DNA of 64,000 bases from Mesorhizobium sp. B2-1-8 (GCF_006442545.2 NZ_CP083953.1:62001-126000); one strand, 5' to 3'; counted from the first letter of the stretch, positions 32,492 to 42,485 are shown. Made by a program: numbers and translations. Notes: generated by a model from the sequence alone, not told the origin.

Positions 32492-33996
32492 TCTTGCACC
32501 TGGGCGGTCGTTTGCGAAAAAATCTCGCTCCATCGCTGTGATACCTGCTCCTCAATGTGCGCTGACATCTTCAGCTCCTCTCCCCATTCGCGAGAGGTCT
32601 CGGATCCGATCTTGCGCGTTGCGTCGAACCCGACCTTTCCCCCAAGTCCTTCGAGCGGCGACGCGAAGTCGAGCTGGTCGATAGGGGTCCGATCCACCTG
32701 CATCAGATCGCGCGAGGGATCCATGCGGGTGGCAACCGCCCACATCACGTCCGGCCATGATCGAATGTCGATGTCGTCATCCACCACGACGATCATCTTG
32801 GTCATCGAGAACTGCGGCAGCAGGGACCAGAACCCCATCATCACGCGCCTGGCCTGTCCGGCATATTTCTTGGCGATCGAGATAACGGCAATCCTGTAGG
32901 AGCAGGCTTCCGACGGAAGCCACACGTCGACGATTTCCGGTATCTGTTGGCGCAGGAGCGGCTTGTAGACATCGAGCAGCGCCTCGCCGAGGACCGAGGG
33001 CTCGTCGGGCGCGCGCCCGGTGAACGTGGTCAGGTAATTTGCCCCGTCACGGACGCGAACGCGCTTGAGATTGAATACGGGGTATCGGTCCGGCGCGTTG
33101 TAATATCCGGTGTGGTCGCCGAAAGGTCCCTCCGGCGCTGTTTCTGTTGGAGAGACCACACCTTCGAGCACGATTTCTGCGCTGGCAGGCACGTGCAGCA
33201 TGATGCTCTTGCACGGCGCTAACGCGACCCGGCGGTTGTTGATCATCCCGGATAGTGCCAGCTCCGACACGCCTTCAGGCGCCGGCATCACCGAGGCGAT
33301 CAACGTGGCGGGATCGGCCCCGATGACGACCGCCACAGGCATTTCAAGGCCCCTCGCCTGCCATATGCGATGATGGGCGGCGCCACCTCGCATGGGAAGC
33401 CATCTTACGATCGCACGGTCTCGGGCCAGCACCTGCATCCGGTATATGCCCAGATTGTATGTGCTCGGGTCGTCTTCACCGGGTGGGCGAGTAACAACGA
33501 CCGGCCACGTTATGAGGGGACCAGCGTCTCCCGGCCAACAAGTCTGGACCGGAAGAAGCGAAAAATCCGGGTCTGCATCCCGCCACTCTCCGGGTGGGGA
33601 GACGATCTTCGGCCGCGCCACGAGTGCGCCGCGCGCCGCGGGCAGCAACCGTCGGGCTTGACGAAGGTCCTGTGGGGCCTGAGGCGACCTCATCCACGCA
33701 AGGAGCGCGCCGAGCGTTTCCAGCCCATGGAGATCGGTACCCAAACCCCAAGCGACGCGTTCCCGGGTGCCGAAAAGATTCGCGACGACAGGAAGGGCCG
33801 ACCTGACGCCGCGATCGTCAACAGGAGTAGTCAGGCGCAGCGCCGGGCCTTTCGAGGCAATCACCCGCCTGTGTATCTCGGTCAATTCGAGCCGTGTCGA
33901 AACAGGGACCCCAACTTCCTGTAGTTGCCCGTTCCGATCGAGGTACGAAAGGAACGAGCCGAGATTTGAAAACGAAGGGAGGCAACGCTGATGCAT
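32488..33996 (-). CDS. ubiD: UbiD-family decarboxylase
   Basis: 502 residues from ATG 33996. The family's core is present: IWQARGLEMPVAVVIGADPA, ETAPEGPFGDHTGYYNAPDR, TTFTGRAPDEPSVLGEALLD and MTKMIVVVDDDIDIRSWPDV. UbiD uses prenyl-FMN to decarboxylate 4-hydroxybenzoate derivatives in ubiquinone synthesis; other UbiD enzymes act on aromatic acids. Its partner ubiX and the facing ubiTUV genes favour the quinone role. An NnrR-type palindrome lies 64 bases upstream of the start. Confidence 0.9.
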   Translation of the reverse strand: MHQRCLPSFSNLGSFLSYLDRNGQLQEVGVPVSTRLELTEIHRRVIASKGPALRLTTPVDDRGVRSALPVVANLFGTRERVAWGLGTDLHGLETLGALLAWMRSPQAPQDLRQARRLLPAARGALVARPKIVSPPGEWRDADPDFSLLPVQTCWPGDAGPLITWPVVVTRPPGEDDPSTYNLGIYRMQVLARDRAIVRWLPMRGGAAHHRIWQARGLEMPVAVVIGADPATLIASVMPAPEGVSELALSGMINNRRVALAPCKSIMLHVPASAEIVLEGVVSPTETAPEGPFGDHTGYYNAPDRYPVFNLKRVRVRDGANYLTTFTGRAPDEPSVLGEALLDVYKPLLRQQIPEIVDVWLPSEACSYRIAVISIAKKYAGQARRVMMGFWSLLPQFSMTKMIVVVDDDIDIRSWPDVMWAVATRMDPSRDLMQVDRTPIDQLDFASPLEGLGGKVGFDATRKIGSETSREWGEELKMSAHIEEQVSQRWSEIFSQTTAQVQE

Positions 33997-34059
33997 GGCG
34001 AAATCCGGCTCGACCGGTCCGTCGGCCTTGTGAATTCTGCCATGAGCGCTGACGAAGAA

Positions 34060-34077
34060 CTTTGCGCTAGCGCAAAG
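34060..34077. promoter_or_regulatory. Perfect NnrR-type palindrome between ubiD and the DUF6455-ubiTUV run
   Basis: CTTTGCGCTAGCGCAAAG is a perfect 18-bp palindrome. It is 64 bases from the ubiD start (minus strand) and 116 from the DUF6455 start (plus strand), so it may control both halves of the anaerobic quinone module. Confidence 0.75.
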
Positions 34078-34192
34078 AGTGATCGATCCGTCCGCGGTAT
34101 TTTCCAAAGAACGGTTCTATGCAAGCCGGTCGCCCATCGATGTCGAAGGAGGGCGGACATCATCGGCGGCATCAGGCAAGAGAGGATTTCAC

Positions 34193-34636
34193 ATGGCTGG
34201 CAGCCTAATCAGTGACACCGTCGGAGCTCTGCAATCCGCAATTGCCCTTCTTGCGGACCGTCGTCGGAGCAGAGCGACAAGAAGGGAATTTTTGGCGCTC
34301 GGGGCGGATGAATGCACAGGCATCCTGGACAACATCGGCTTGACGCGAAGCGATTTCGACGACGCCATGCGGCTGCCTTACGCGTCGGAAGACATGCTGT
34401 CTTTGGCGATGCTTTCGATCGGCATCGATCCGGACAGGTTCGAGTCGCGGAAAATGGCTCGCAATCGCTTCATGTCAAGGACCTGCATCACGTGCCCGCA
34501 CCGCCGCCAGTGTCATGATCACCTAGCCGCCTTCGATTTCGAAAGCCACTATCAGGATTTCTGTCCCAATAGAGATAATTTTGCAGAACTGCTCGGCGAA
34601 GGGCACAGCACCCTTTCCGCCGCAAAATCCTCTTGA
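34193..34636 (+). CDS. DUF6455 family protein
   Basis: 147 residues from ATG 34193 (GAGAGGA upstream). The C-terminal half has cysteines C98, C101, C107 and C124 (RTCITCPHRRQCHDHLAAFD, then YQDFCPNRDNFAELL), which look like a metal or Fe-S site. The preceding helices (LGADECTGILDNIGLTRSDF) match the family. DUF6455 proteins are often found near alphaproteobacterial anaerobic respiration genes. Function is unknown; it is first in the ubiT-ubiU-ubiV transcript. Confidence 0.75.
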   Translation: MAGSLISDTVGALQSAIALLADRRRSRATRREFLALGADECTGILDNIGLTRSDFDDAMRLPYASEDMLSLAMLSIGIDPDRFESRKMARNRFMSRTCITCPHRRQCHDHLAAFDFESHYQDFCPNRDNFAELLGEGHSTLSAAKSS

Positions 34637-34653
34637 TCGGCCAAAACGTGCAA

Positions 34654-35202
34654 ATGCTCCCGGGAAACACCGATGCAAGATTGCCAGCTGTCTTTCGCCT
34701 TCTTTTCCCGGTCATCGCCGGGGTGCCACTTGGGCCCCTGCTAACGCTGTCCTTGCGCTCCCTGGCTGGGCGGGAACCTCGACTGTTCGAGCGGCTGGGC
34801 GAACACCGTTCGGCTTGCTATTTCATCGACCCGATTGACCTCGCCTTCGCATTTACCGTCGTGCCGGACGGAGAGCGCTCAATCGTGAGTGTCGTGCGGA
34901 AAAGCGAGACCGCGACATCAAGCGTCCAGATCAGGGGACCTATTCTCACACTGTTGAGCCTGCTCGACGGCACGCTCGATGGCGACGCGCTTTTCTTCAG
35001 CCGGATCATCTCGATCAGCGGCCGCACGGAGGCGGTGCTCGCGCTCAGGAACACGATCGAGGATGCCGAGCTTCGCCCGGCGGATCTGCTCGGCTTGCGT
35101 GGCGCGCTGGCTCGTCTTGTCGATACGGGAATTCTCGGCGCGCTGGGTATCGCGCGCCAATTGGCCGATCCTAACTCCAGACGCAAGGCACCAGAGGCAT
35201 GA
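34654..35202 (+). CDS. ubiT: UbiT, SCP2-domain protein of anaerobic ubiquinone synthesis
   Basis: About 182 residues. The SCP2 sterol-carrier fold is seen in ACYFIDPIDLAFAFTVVPDG, SIVSVVRKSETATSSVQIRG and LLSLLDGTLDGDALFFSRII, followed by SGRTEAVLALRNTIEDAE. In E. coli UbiT binds lipid and works with UbiU-UbiV when oxygen is absent. The gene overlaps ubiU by four bases. The start is uncertain: ATG 34654 is chosen, but TTG 34633 is in frame and neither has a strong ribosome binding site. Confidence 0.88.
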   Translation: MLPGNTDARLPAVFRLLFPVIAGVPLGPLLTLSLRSLAGREPRLFERLGEHRSACYFIDPIDLAFAFTVVPDGERSIVSVVRKSETATSSVQIRGPILTLLSLLDGTLDGDALFFSRIISISGRTEAVLALRNTIEDAELRPADLLGLRGALARLVDTGILGALGIARQLADPNSRRKAPEA

Positions 35203-36197
35203 CAAGCGGACGCATGGAACTTGTCTGCCCGGCCGGAACCCCCGCTACGTTGCGGGCAGCCGTCCAGGCAGGCGCGGACGCAGTCTATTGCGGATTTCGC
35301 GACGAAACGAATGCCCGGAATTTCCCCGGCCTCAACTTCTCTGGGGAGGAACTTGCCGAGGGCGTACGTTTCGCCCATGGCCACGGCAGCAAGGTTCTGG
35401 TCGCCATCAACACCTTCGCGCGGGTCAACAACGTCGACCTGTGGAAGAAGGCGGCGGATACCGCAGCCGAATGCGGTGCCAACGCCATCATCGCGGCCGA
35501 CATCGCTGTCCTCGATCACGTCGCCAAGAACCACAAACAGGTTCGTCTTCACCTGTCCGTGCAGGCTGCCGCCGCGACGCCGGAGGCAATCGGATTCTAT
35601 GTGCACAGTTTCGGCGTCCGTCGCGTCGTGCTGCCGCGAGTCCTTTCGGTTCAGGAGATCGCGGCACTCAACCGTGCGATTGCAGTGGAGACCGAGGCGT
35701 TCGTGTTCGGCGGCCTTTGCGTGATGATCGAAGGCCGATGCTATCTCTCGTCATACGCCACAGGAAAATCGCCAAACCTGAATGGCGTCTGCTCGCCACC
35801 CGAAATGGTGAGCTACGACGACGAGTCGAACGGCACGGCGGCACGGCTTTCAGGGTTCACGATCGACCGTTATGAGCCAGGCGAGCCAGTGGGCTACCCC
35901 ACTTTGTGCAAGGGCAAATTCAAGGCGGGCGGCAAGACCTCCTATTTGTTCGAGGATCCCGTCAGCCTGAACGCCGGCGGGATGATTGCCGGGTTGAAAG
36001 CCGCCGGCGTCACGGCCTTAAAGATCGAAGGCCGCCAGCGCGGCAAAGGTTACGTTACCGAAGTCGTGCGCGCCTTCAGGAAGGCGATTGACGCCGTCGA
36101 ACAAGGCGGTGACGCGAGCGAGATCGATCGGATTCTTGCGCGGCAGTCGGAGGGCGCCCGGCAGACGACTGGTGCCTACAAGAAGAAGTGGAGATAG
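35199..36197 (+). CDS. ubiU: UbiU, peptidase-U32-type oxygen-independent hydroxylase subunit
   Basis: 332 residues. The four Fe-S cysteines are at 174, 181, 198 and 237 (FGGLCVMIEGRCYLSSYATG, LNGVCSPPEM, PTLCKGKF), each shifted by five from the E. coli UbiU ligands at 169, 176, 193 and 232. UbiU pairs with UbiV to hydroxylate the quinone ring without O2, with prephenate proposed as oxygen donor. It begins within the ubiT stop. Confidence 0.95.
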   Translation: MTSGRMELVCPAGTPATLRAAVQAGADAVYCGFRDETNARNFPGLNFSGEELAEGVRFAHGHGSKVLVAINTFARVNNVDLWKKAADTAAECGANAIIAADIAVLDHVAKNHKQVRLHLSVQAAAATPEAIGFYVHSFGVRRVVLPRVLSVQEIAALNRAIAVETEAFVFGGLCVMIEGRCYLSSYATGKSPNLNGVCSPPEMVSYDDESNGTAARLSGFTIDRYEPGEPVGYPTLCKGKFKAGGKTSYLFEDPVSLNAGGMIAGLKAAGVTALKIEGRQRGKGYVTEVVRAFRKAIDAVEQGGDASEIDRILARQSEGARQTTGAYKKKWR

Positions 36198-36201
36198 CAC
36201 C

Positions 36202-37101
36202 GTGTCCGGAATCGCGTTGACGCTTGGGCCGGTCTTCTTCCATTGGTCGCCCGACCTCCTCTCGGATTTCTATCGCAGGATAGCGGACGAGGCTCCCATC
36301 GACAGGGTCCATGTCGGTGAGGTCGTCTGCGGAAAGCGGATGCCGTTTTCAGATCCCGCATGGCCTGAGATCATCGAGCGGCTGGAGCGTGCCGGAAAGG
36401 AAGTCGTTCTGTCAACGCTGGCAGCACCGGCGACCGTCCGGGAACGCAAAAGCATCGAGGATCTTTGCGCCGACGAGAGGCTGATCGAAATCAACGATGT
36501 CACCGCCCTGACGTCGCGCTCCGGCAAGCCCTTCGTCACCGGCCCTTTCCTGAACGTCTACAATGAGGCTTCCGCGCAATTCCTGATCCAGCGCGGCGCC
36601 CGAACGATATGCCCGCCTGTGGAATTGTCGCTTGCGGCCATTGGCGAGATGGCGCGCGCATGTCCCGAGGCGGAGTTCGAGATGTTCGCCTTTGGCCGGC
36701 TGCCGCTTGCGCTCTCGGGCAGATGTTACCACGCGCGAATTCACGGCCTTCACAAGGATTCGTGTCAGTTTACCTGCGAACGAGATCCGGACGGTCTTGC
36801 GGTCGACACGCTCGATGACCAGCAGTTCCTCGCGATCAACGGCGTGCAGACTCTCTCTAACCAGTTGCAGGCCTTCTGCCCTGAACCTGCGGATCTCACC
36901 TCCAGGGGAGTCCAACGTATCCGCCTGTCTCCGCACACATGCGACATGGTGGAGGTGGCGAAGACCTACAGGGCGCTCGTCGACAGGAAAGAGGATTCCG
37001 ACGGCGCCCGCTTTATCCTTTCTTGTCTCGATCTGCCCGGCACCCTGGTCGATGGATACGTCTACGCCAAGCCCGGATGGCAAGCAAAGGCGTCAATCTG
37101 A
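36202..37101 (+). CDS. ubiV: UbiV, partner of UbiU
   Basis: 299 residues from a GTG with GGAGA upstream, 4 bases after ubiU. Cysteines at 43, 175, 188 and 192 (VGEVVCGKRMPF, GRCYHARIHGLHKDSCQFTC) reproduce the UbiV spacing (13 then 4 between the last three). It forms the heterodimer with UbiU that hydroxylates ubiquinone precursors anaerobically. Confidence 0.94.
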   Translation: MSGIALTLGPVFFHWSPDLLSDFYRRIADEAPIDRVHVGEVVCGKRMPFSDPAWPEIIERLERAGKEVVLSTLAAPATVRERKSIEDLCADERLIEINDVTALTSRSGKPFVTGPFLNVYNEASAQFLIQRGARTICPPVELSLAAIGEMARACPEAEFEMFAFGRLPLALSGRCYHARIHGLHKDSCQFTCERDPDGLAVDTLDDQQFLAINGVQTLSNQLQAFCPEPADLTSRGVQRIRLSPHTCDMVEVAKTYRALVDRKEDSDGARFILSCLDLPGTLVDGYVYAKPGWQAKASI

Positions 37102-37126
37102 AGAAGACAGAGGTCGAACGAAAAGG

Positions 37127-37633
37127 ATGACTAAGATTGCAATCGTCACGGTGTCCGACCGTGCAAGCCGCGGCGAATACGAAGATCTTGGCGGGCCTGC
37201 AATCGAGTGCTGGCTTCGGCGTGCCTTGGCAACGCCCTGCGATTTCGTCCGCCGCGTTATTCCTGACGGATTGGAGAGCGTCCGGGATGTACTTGTCGAG
37301 CTTTGCGACCGACGCGGTGTCGATCTTGTCCTTACAACGGGAGGAACCGGTCCTTCCCCTCGGGATCTCACTCCCGAAGCCATGCAGCAGGTCATCACCA
37401 AGGAACTTCTCGGTTTTGGGGAACTCATGAGGCAGGCCAGTTTGCAGCAGGCGCGCACGGCAATTCTTTCGCGTCAGACCGCCGGCGTGCGCGGCCGTTC
37501 GCTGATCATAAATCTGCCGGGCAAGCCAGCCTCGATCGATGTGTGTCTGAACGCCGTCTTTCCTGCCGTGCCCTACTGTCTCGAACTAATCGGAGCAGCG
37601 CCAATCATACCGGATCCGGCGATTTTCGGATGA
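37127..37633 (+). CDS. mogA: Molybdopterin adenylyltransferase MogA/MoaB family
   Basis: 168 residues from ATG 37127. MTKIAIVTVSDRASRGEYED opens the fold. DLVLTTGGTGPSPRDLTPEA is the molybdopterin-binding signature, and GRSLIINLPGKPASIDVCLN ends the domain. The enzyme activates molybdopterin with AMP before MoeA adds molybdenum. It follows ubiV by 25 bases in the same direction and may be co-transcribed, tying Moco supply for NarG and the molybdenum hydroxylase to the anaerobic genes. Confidence 0.92.
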   Translation: MTKIAIVTVSDRASRGEYEDLGGPAIECWLRRALATPCDFVRRVIPDGLESVRDVLVELCDRRGVDLVLTTGGTGPSPRDLTPEAMQQVITKELLGFGELMRQASLQQARTAILSRQTAGVRGRSLIINLPGKPASIDVCLNAVFPAVPYCLELIGAAPIIPDPAIFG

Positions 37634-37691
37634 TCTCTAACCGACAGGGCCTTTGGAGCATCGGAGACCCAAGTGGCTTCTTGCCGCCTAA

Positions 37692-38360
<669 letters not shown>

Positions 38361-38504
38361 CCAACACGGTACTCCAGCGACGGTTGGCGGTCGTATCCAG
38401 CCGAATACATGCTCGTGGGCGGTGTGGCCCGCCTAGCACTGCAGGGAAGCCGACGCGATCGAAACCACGACATATGATTAAACCGGAGCTAGCGGGATAG
38501 GCCT

Positions 38505-38897
38505 TTAGTCGTTTCTGACAAAATATTCACGTGCGAGCAACAACTCTTCGTCATCAGGGGACATATCTATCGCCTCCACTTCAACGATGCGATTTTCTAA
38601 ATTCTTATGACAAATATACATGATCAATCCAAAACAGTTCGACCTATTTCCTACGATTGACCATTCCAATCTGCATTCCAAAAACCGAACGATGTCGCGA
38701 AAGAAATCAACCCTCTCGAGACCGTTCCATTTTTTACTGCTATCGCAGATCCGTATCAAACTACGATCGTGAATAAGCCTGGCCTCGACGGCGGCGTTCT
38801 GGACTCCGATAAAAAAAACCTTCGCCTCTCGAAACCCTAGCAATACAATAGCCTGATTGATTGACATGTCGGTACAGCGCTGGGCAATGTTTCCCAT
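38505..38897 (-). CDS. Hypothetical protein in AT-richer DNA
   Basis: 130 residues from ATG 38897. Base composition and codon use are noticeably more AT-rich than in neighbours. The sequence includes MSINQAIVLLGFREAKVFFI, LEWSIVGNRSNCFGLIMYIC and VEAIDMSPDDEELLLAREYF, so it looks like a folded soluble protein. The start overlaps the molybdenum hydroxylase stop, which could indicate operon membership, but the composition suggests separate acquisition. No family recognised. Confidence 0.5.
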   Translation of the reverse strand: MGNIAQRCTDMSINQAIVLLGFREAKVFFIGVQNAAVEARLIHDRSLIRICDSSKKWNGLERVDFFRDIVRFLECRLEWSIVGNRSNCFGLIMYICHKNLENRIVEVEAIDMSPDDEELLLAREYFVRND

Positions 38898-38908
38898 TTG
38901 AGGCCCTA

Positions 38909-41155
38909 TCAACCCATCGACGCAAGGATTCGTTCTGGCGAAAGCGGCAGATCTGTCAGTTCAATGCCCAATGCATCGTTGACAGCGTTGACTACCGCCG
39001 CTGCAACCGGAATTGTTGCGATCTCGCCTACGGCCTTGGCGCCGAACGGACCGGTAGGCTCTCCCTCTTCGATCAGCAGGACACGCATCCGCGGCATCTC
39101 GGAGGCATTGGCCAAAGTATAGCGGCTGAAGCTGTCCCCACGCATCCGGCCAGTGACCGGGTCGACCGCAACATCCTCGTAAAGGGCATACCCAATACCG
39201 ATCTGGATTCCCCCATGGATTTGGCCTTCCACCAGCATTGGGTTGATCGCTCGGCCGACGTCATGGGCGGCAAGATAGTCCCTGACTCGTACGCGGCCTG
39301 TGAGCCTGTCGACCTCCACTTCTGCAAAATGCGCGGCGTATGAGCCTGGATTAGCTTGAGCACGGTAGGTTTCAGTTGCCGCAGGCAATTCCGCCCCGCG
39401 CCCGACCATGCGACTGGCGAGTTCCGCCAGCGTAACACGTGAACCGTCAGAGCGGCGCACCGCCCCCGCCTCCAGCCACAGTTCATCGGCTTGCGTGTTC
39501 AACTCTAGCACTGCCGCCATTCTGATAGATATCCCGAGCGCAGCGCCTGCCCGGCGGATCGCTTCGCCGCAGATGTAAGTCATGCGGCTGGCCCGCGTGC
39601 CAAGGTCATAAGGGCAAGTGTCAGTGTCGGCAGGAACGATGGCGATGTCTCTGGCCCGCAGGCCCAACGTCTCCCCAGCGATCTGTGCGAGTGTCGTGTC
39701 GGCACCGCAACCGAGATCATGCAGAGCGCAGACGAGTTCAACTCGCCCGCTAGGTAGAAGCCGCAACGTAGCCGTGGTCTCCTCATGGAAACCTGGATAG
39801 CAGCCGTTGATATGCGTGGCAGCGGCGACTCCCACTCCGCGACGCCACCTTCCGGCGCCGGCGCCAGTCTGCCGGCGTGCGCTCCAGTCGAATGCGGCCG
39901 CTCCGCGCATAAGGCAGTCCCGCCCGCGGGCGTTTCCGACATCAAGTCCCTGCAAGGGTTCGATCGCGCCAGGACCAAGGAGATTTATGAGGCGCAGAGC
40001 CACCGGATCCATCTTCAGCCGCCTCGCGGCAATATCGAGGGTAATCTCGGCTACTGTATGTATTTGCGGCGACCCGTAGCCGCGAAATGCACCCGAAGGA
40101 GTCGTATTCGTATAGACAGCACGCCCGCGGTAGCGCTCGGTAGGGACGTCGTATAGCCGAACGAGCCGTTGAAGCATCGAACTCGGCAGGTAGTTGCCTC
40201 CGGTGCAGTAGGCGCCGATATCCACCAGCGCTTCTGTGTCACGCGCAAGGATCCGGCCGTCAGAGCTGAGCCCGATCCGCATCCAACCTGTCACGCTTGA
40301 CCGGGTACGGGTCGCCGTAAAGGTCTCGTGGCGGTTATAGCGGACCATGACGGGCCGCCCAAGAGTCAGCGCAAAGAAGGCGCACAAGGGATCGAGAATT
40401 GGCTCGGCCTTGCCGCCGAAGGAGCCGCCGATGGGGGTCTTCACCACCCTTATTTTCTCCTGCGGCAACTTCAGCGCCTGGGCTACGACTGCCTGCACGG
40501 CAAAGACGCTCTGGCACGGCGAAAGAAGCAGGATACGACCGTCGGGTTCGGGTCTGGCGATGCAGGCGTGGGTCTCTATGGCACAGTGGTGGCTGCGCGG
40601 AGTGGCGATGCGCGCTTCAACGATCAAATCTGCCGCAGCAAACCCGGCCTCTGGATTGCCGTGTACGAAGACCTCATCGGCGACCGGGTTCCTGAAGGTG
40701 GGGACATCGTCTTCTCGCACCGCGTGTCCGGCATGTGTCAGGGCAGCTTCTGGCGCAAATATAGCGGGGAGATCAATGTACTCCACCGCGATCAGACGTG
40801 CCGCATAGCGAGCTATCTCCTCCGTGTCCGCCACCACCGCCGCGACCCTGTCGCCTATATGGCGCGCCACGGGCGCGAACATACGCTCGTCCCTCAACGC
40901 GCCCTGCCCCGCAAACCAGATCGAGCTATTGTAATGGTGCGCAGGTGTGTTTTCGTGCCAGAAGACAGCTCGTACCCCCTCGACCGCCAGCGCAGCGTGA
41001 GCATTCACGTAGGCGATCCGAGTGTGAGGACGCGGACTGAAAACCAGTCCGCAGTGCAGCAGCCCATCGACGTCCATATCCGCCGTGAAGCGTACCGCTC
41101 CGGTGACCTTTTCCACACCGTCGATTAGCGGCACGCGGCAGGAGATCTGATTCAT
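38909..41155 (-). CDS. Molybdenum hydroxylase (xanthine dehydrogenase family) large subunit
   Basis: 748 residues. Aldehyde-oxidase/xanthine-dehydrogenase domains: VPLIDGVEKVTGAVRFTADM at the start, KTPIGGSFGGKAEPILDPLC (cofactor contact), TPSGAFRGYGSPQIHTVAEI and a C-terminal TGPFGAKAVGEIATIP with the catalytic glutamate. It binds molybdopterin cytosine dinucleotide and hydroxylates a heterocycle or aldehyde. Substrate cannot be assigned; xanthine, nicotinate or aromatic types are possible. Gene order (2Fe-2S, FAD, Mo on the coding strand) and 4-base overlaps show a three-subunit enzyme. Confidence 0.9.
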   Translation of the reverse strand: MNQISCRVPLIDGVEKVTGAVRFTADMDVDGLLHCGLVFSPRPHTRIAYVNAHAALAVEGVRAVFWHENTPAHHYNSSIWFAGQGALRDERMFAPVARHIGDRVAAVVADTEEIARYAARLIAVEYIDLPAIFAPEAALTHAGHAVREDDVPTFRNPVADEVFVHGNPEAGFAAADLIVEARIATPRSHHCAIETHACIARPEPDGRILLLSPCQSVFAVQAVVAQALKLPQEKIRVVKTPIGGSFGGKAEPILDPLCAFFALTLGRPVMVRYNRHETFTATRTRSSVTGWMRIGLSSDGRILARDTEALVDIGAYCTGGNYLPSSMLQRLVRLYDVPTERYRGRAVYTNTTPSGAFRGYGSPQIHTVAEITLDIAARRLKMDPVALRLINLLGPGAIEPLQGLDVGNARGRDCLMRGAAAFDWSARRQTGAGAGRWRRGVGVAAATHINGCYPGFHEETTATLRLLPSGRVELVCALHDLGCGADTTLAQIAGETLGLRARDIAIVPADTDTCPYDLGTRASRMTYICGEAIRRAGAALGISIRMAAVLELNTQADELWLEAGAVRRSDGSRVTLAELASRMVGRGAELPAATETYRAQANPGSYAAHFAEVEVDRLTGRVRVRDYLAAHDVGRAINPMLVEGQIHGGIQIGIGYALYEDVAVDPVTGRMRGDSFSRYTLANASEMPRMRVLLIEEGEPTGPFGAKAVGEIATIPVAAAVVNAVNDALGIELTDLPLSPERILASMG

Positions 41156-42018
41156 TCGACGGCTTCCTCGAACAGCCGATCACGCGGGCTCAATCCCAGC
41201 GCCTGCGCAATCAGATCCAGCCCCACTCCAGCGATGGCGCGACGCTTGTAAAGCTGCGAATTTCGACCAGGAATCGCGGCGTCGACTTCAGCGGTCAGTG
41301 CAGACAGGAAGTTCCGCAACACAGCGACTTCCAGTTTGTGGCCAGAGAGTGCTGCCGCTGCGAAAGATAAGATCAGCGGAGCGGGGCTCAGCGCACCGGC
41401 CGCTATCCGCACAGCACCGAAGCAACCATCATGGAACTCGGCCGCCAGCGCGAGGTTGAGACGCGAAATGGCCAAATCCTGTCGAGGCCCGAGTTTGACG
41501 AAGGCACTCCGCTGCAGAAGGCCACCTGCTTGCATCGTCACGTCCGTGATCAGACCGTGGGCTGGCGAATAATCCCCAAGAGGGATTTCGCTCTGCGTAC
41601 CGTCCTGGCCAATCAGCCTCAGCCGCGCCCCTACAACAGTCAGCACAGGCATGAGATCGGCAGCGGGAGCTGCATTGGCGATGTTGCCTCCGATAGTGGC
41701 ACGATTGCGGATCTGGACAGAGCCGCATTGTGCCGCCGCCTCGCAAAGAGCGGGCAATCTTGCCCTGAGCCCGGAATGCGAGGCGAGTGCTGCGACTGTG
41801 GTGGCAGCGCCGATGCAAATGTCCGAGCCATCCGTGGAAATGAGGGCCATATCCGCGACACGCGTGATATCGACCAACAAGCCGGCTTCCGGCAGCGCGC
41901 GTCCGGCAATCAACATGTCCGTTCCTCCGGCGAGGTAACGCACAGGAGTCCTCCATGAAACGATTGCTGCCTGCAGTTCGGCAAGGTCGGCAGGAACGGC
42001 TATGGCCAGCGGAATCAT
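41152..42018 (-). CDS. Molybdenum hydroxylase FAD-binding subunit
   Basis: 288 residues from ATG 42018, overlapping the 2Fe-2S gene stop. FAD motifs: TPVRYLAGGTDMLIAGRALP, and VQIRNRATIGGNIANAAPAA with the conserved R-x-x-x-T-I-G-G-N, then ADLMPVLTVVGARLRL. The CO-dehydrogenase-flavoprotein C-terminal domain follows. It passes electrons from the Fe-S subunit to the final acceptor. Confidence 0.92.
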   Translation of the reverse strand: MIPLAIAVPADLAELQAAIVSWRTPVRYLAGGTDMLIAGRALPEAGLLVDITRVADMALISTDGSDICIGAATTVAALASHSGLRARLPALCEAAAQCGSVQIRNRATIGGNIANAAPAADLMPVLTVVGARLRLIGQDGTQSEIPLGDYSPAHGLITDVTMQAGGLLQRSAFVKLGPRQDLAISRLNLALAAEFHDGCFGAVRIAAGALSPAPLILSFAAAALSGHKLEVAVLRNFLSALTAEVDAAIPGRNSQLYKRRAIAGVGLDLIAQALGLSPRDRLFEEAVE

Positions 42019-42485
42019 CGCCCCATCCCCTGCCGCGCGGCAGCTTCGGAAGCGACGGCCTGCACTATGGTCGCGAACCCCGTGCAGCGGCAAATGTTGC
42101 CTGCCAAGCCTTGGCGGATCTCTGCTTCATCAGGACAAGGATTGGCGAGCAGCAGGCCTTCGGCAGCGAGGATCATGCCGGGCGTGCAATAGCCGCACTG
42201 CACAGCCCCTGTGTCCAGAAATGCTTGTTGCAGCCCACTTAGGTCAGCCTTTCCGAGCCCTTCTATCGTGAGGATCTCGCGCCCCTGGGCCTGGAAAGCG
42301 AGCATCAAACAGGAATTGACCGGCTTCCGGTCCAGAAGCACGGTGCAGGCGCCACATTCGCCCTCGCAGCAGCCTTCCTTAAGACCCACCAAGCCAAGGG
42401 CATTTCGCAGAAATCCGCTTAATCGCAGCAGGGGCCAGATTTCGGCCTCGATGGCTGAACCGTTTACAGTTACCGACACCTTCAT
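42015..42485 (-). CDS. Molybdenum hydroxylase [2Fe-2S] subunit
   Basis: 156 residues. The plant-type ferredoxin motif GLKEGCCEGECGACTVLLDR followed by VNSCLMLAF gives the first cluster. GAVQCGYCTPGMILAAEGLL with GNICRCTGFATIVQAV gives the second. It is the first gene of the operon. Its promoter region upstream is interrupted by the IS701-type insertion beginning at 42632. Confidence 0.94.
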   Translation of the reverse strand: MKVSVTVNGSAIEAEIWPLLRLSGFLRNALGLVGLKEGCCEGECGACTVLLDRKPVNSCLMLAFQAQGREILTIEGLGKADLSGLQQAFLDTGAVQCGYCTPGMILAAEGLLLANPCPDEAEIRQGLAGNICRCTGFATIVQAVASEAAARQGMGR

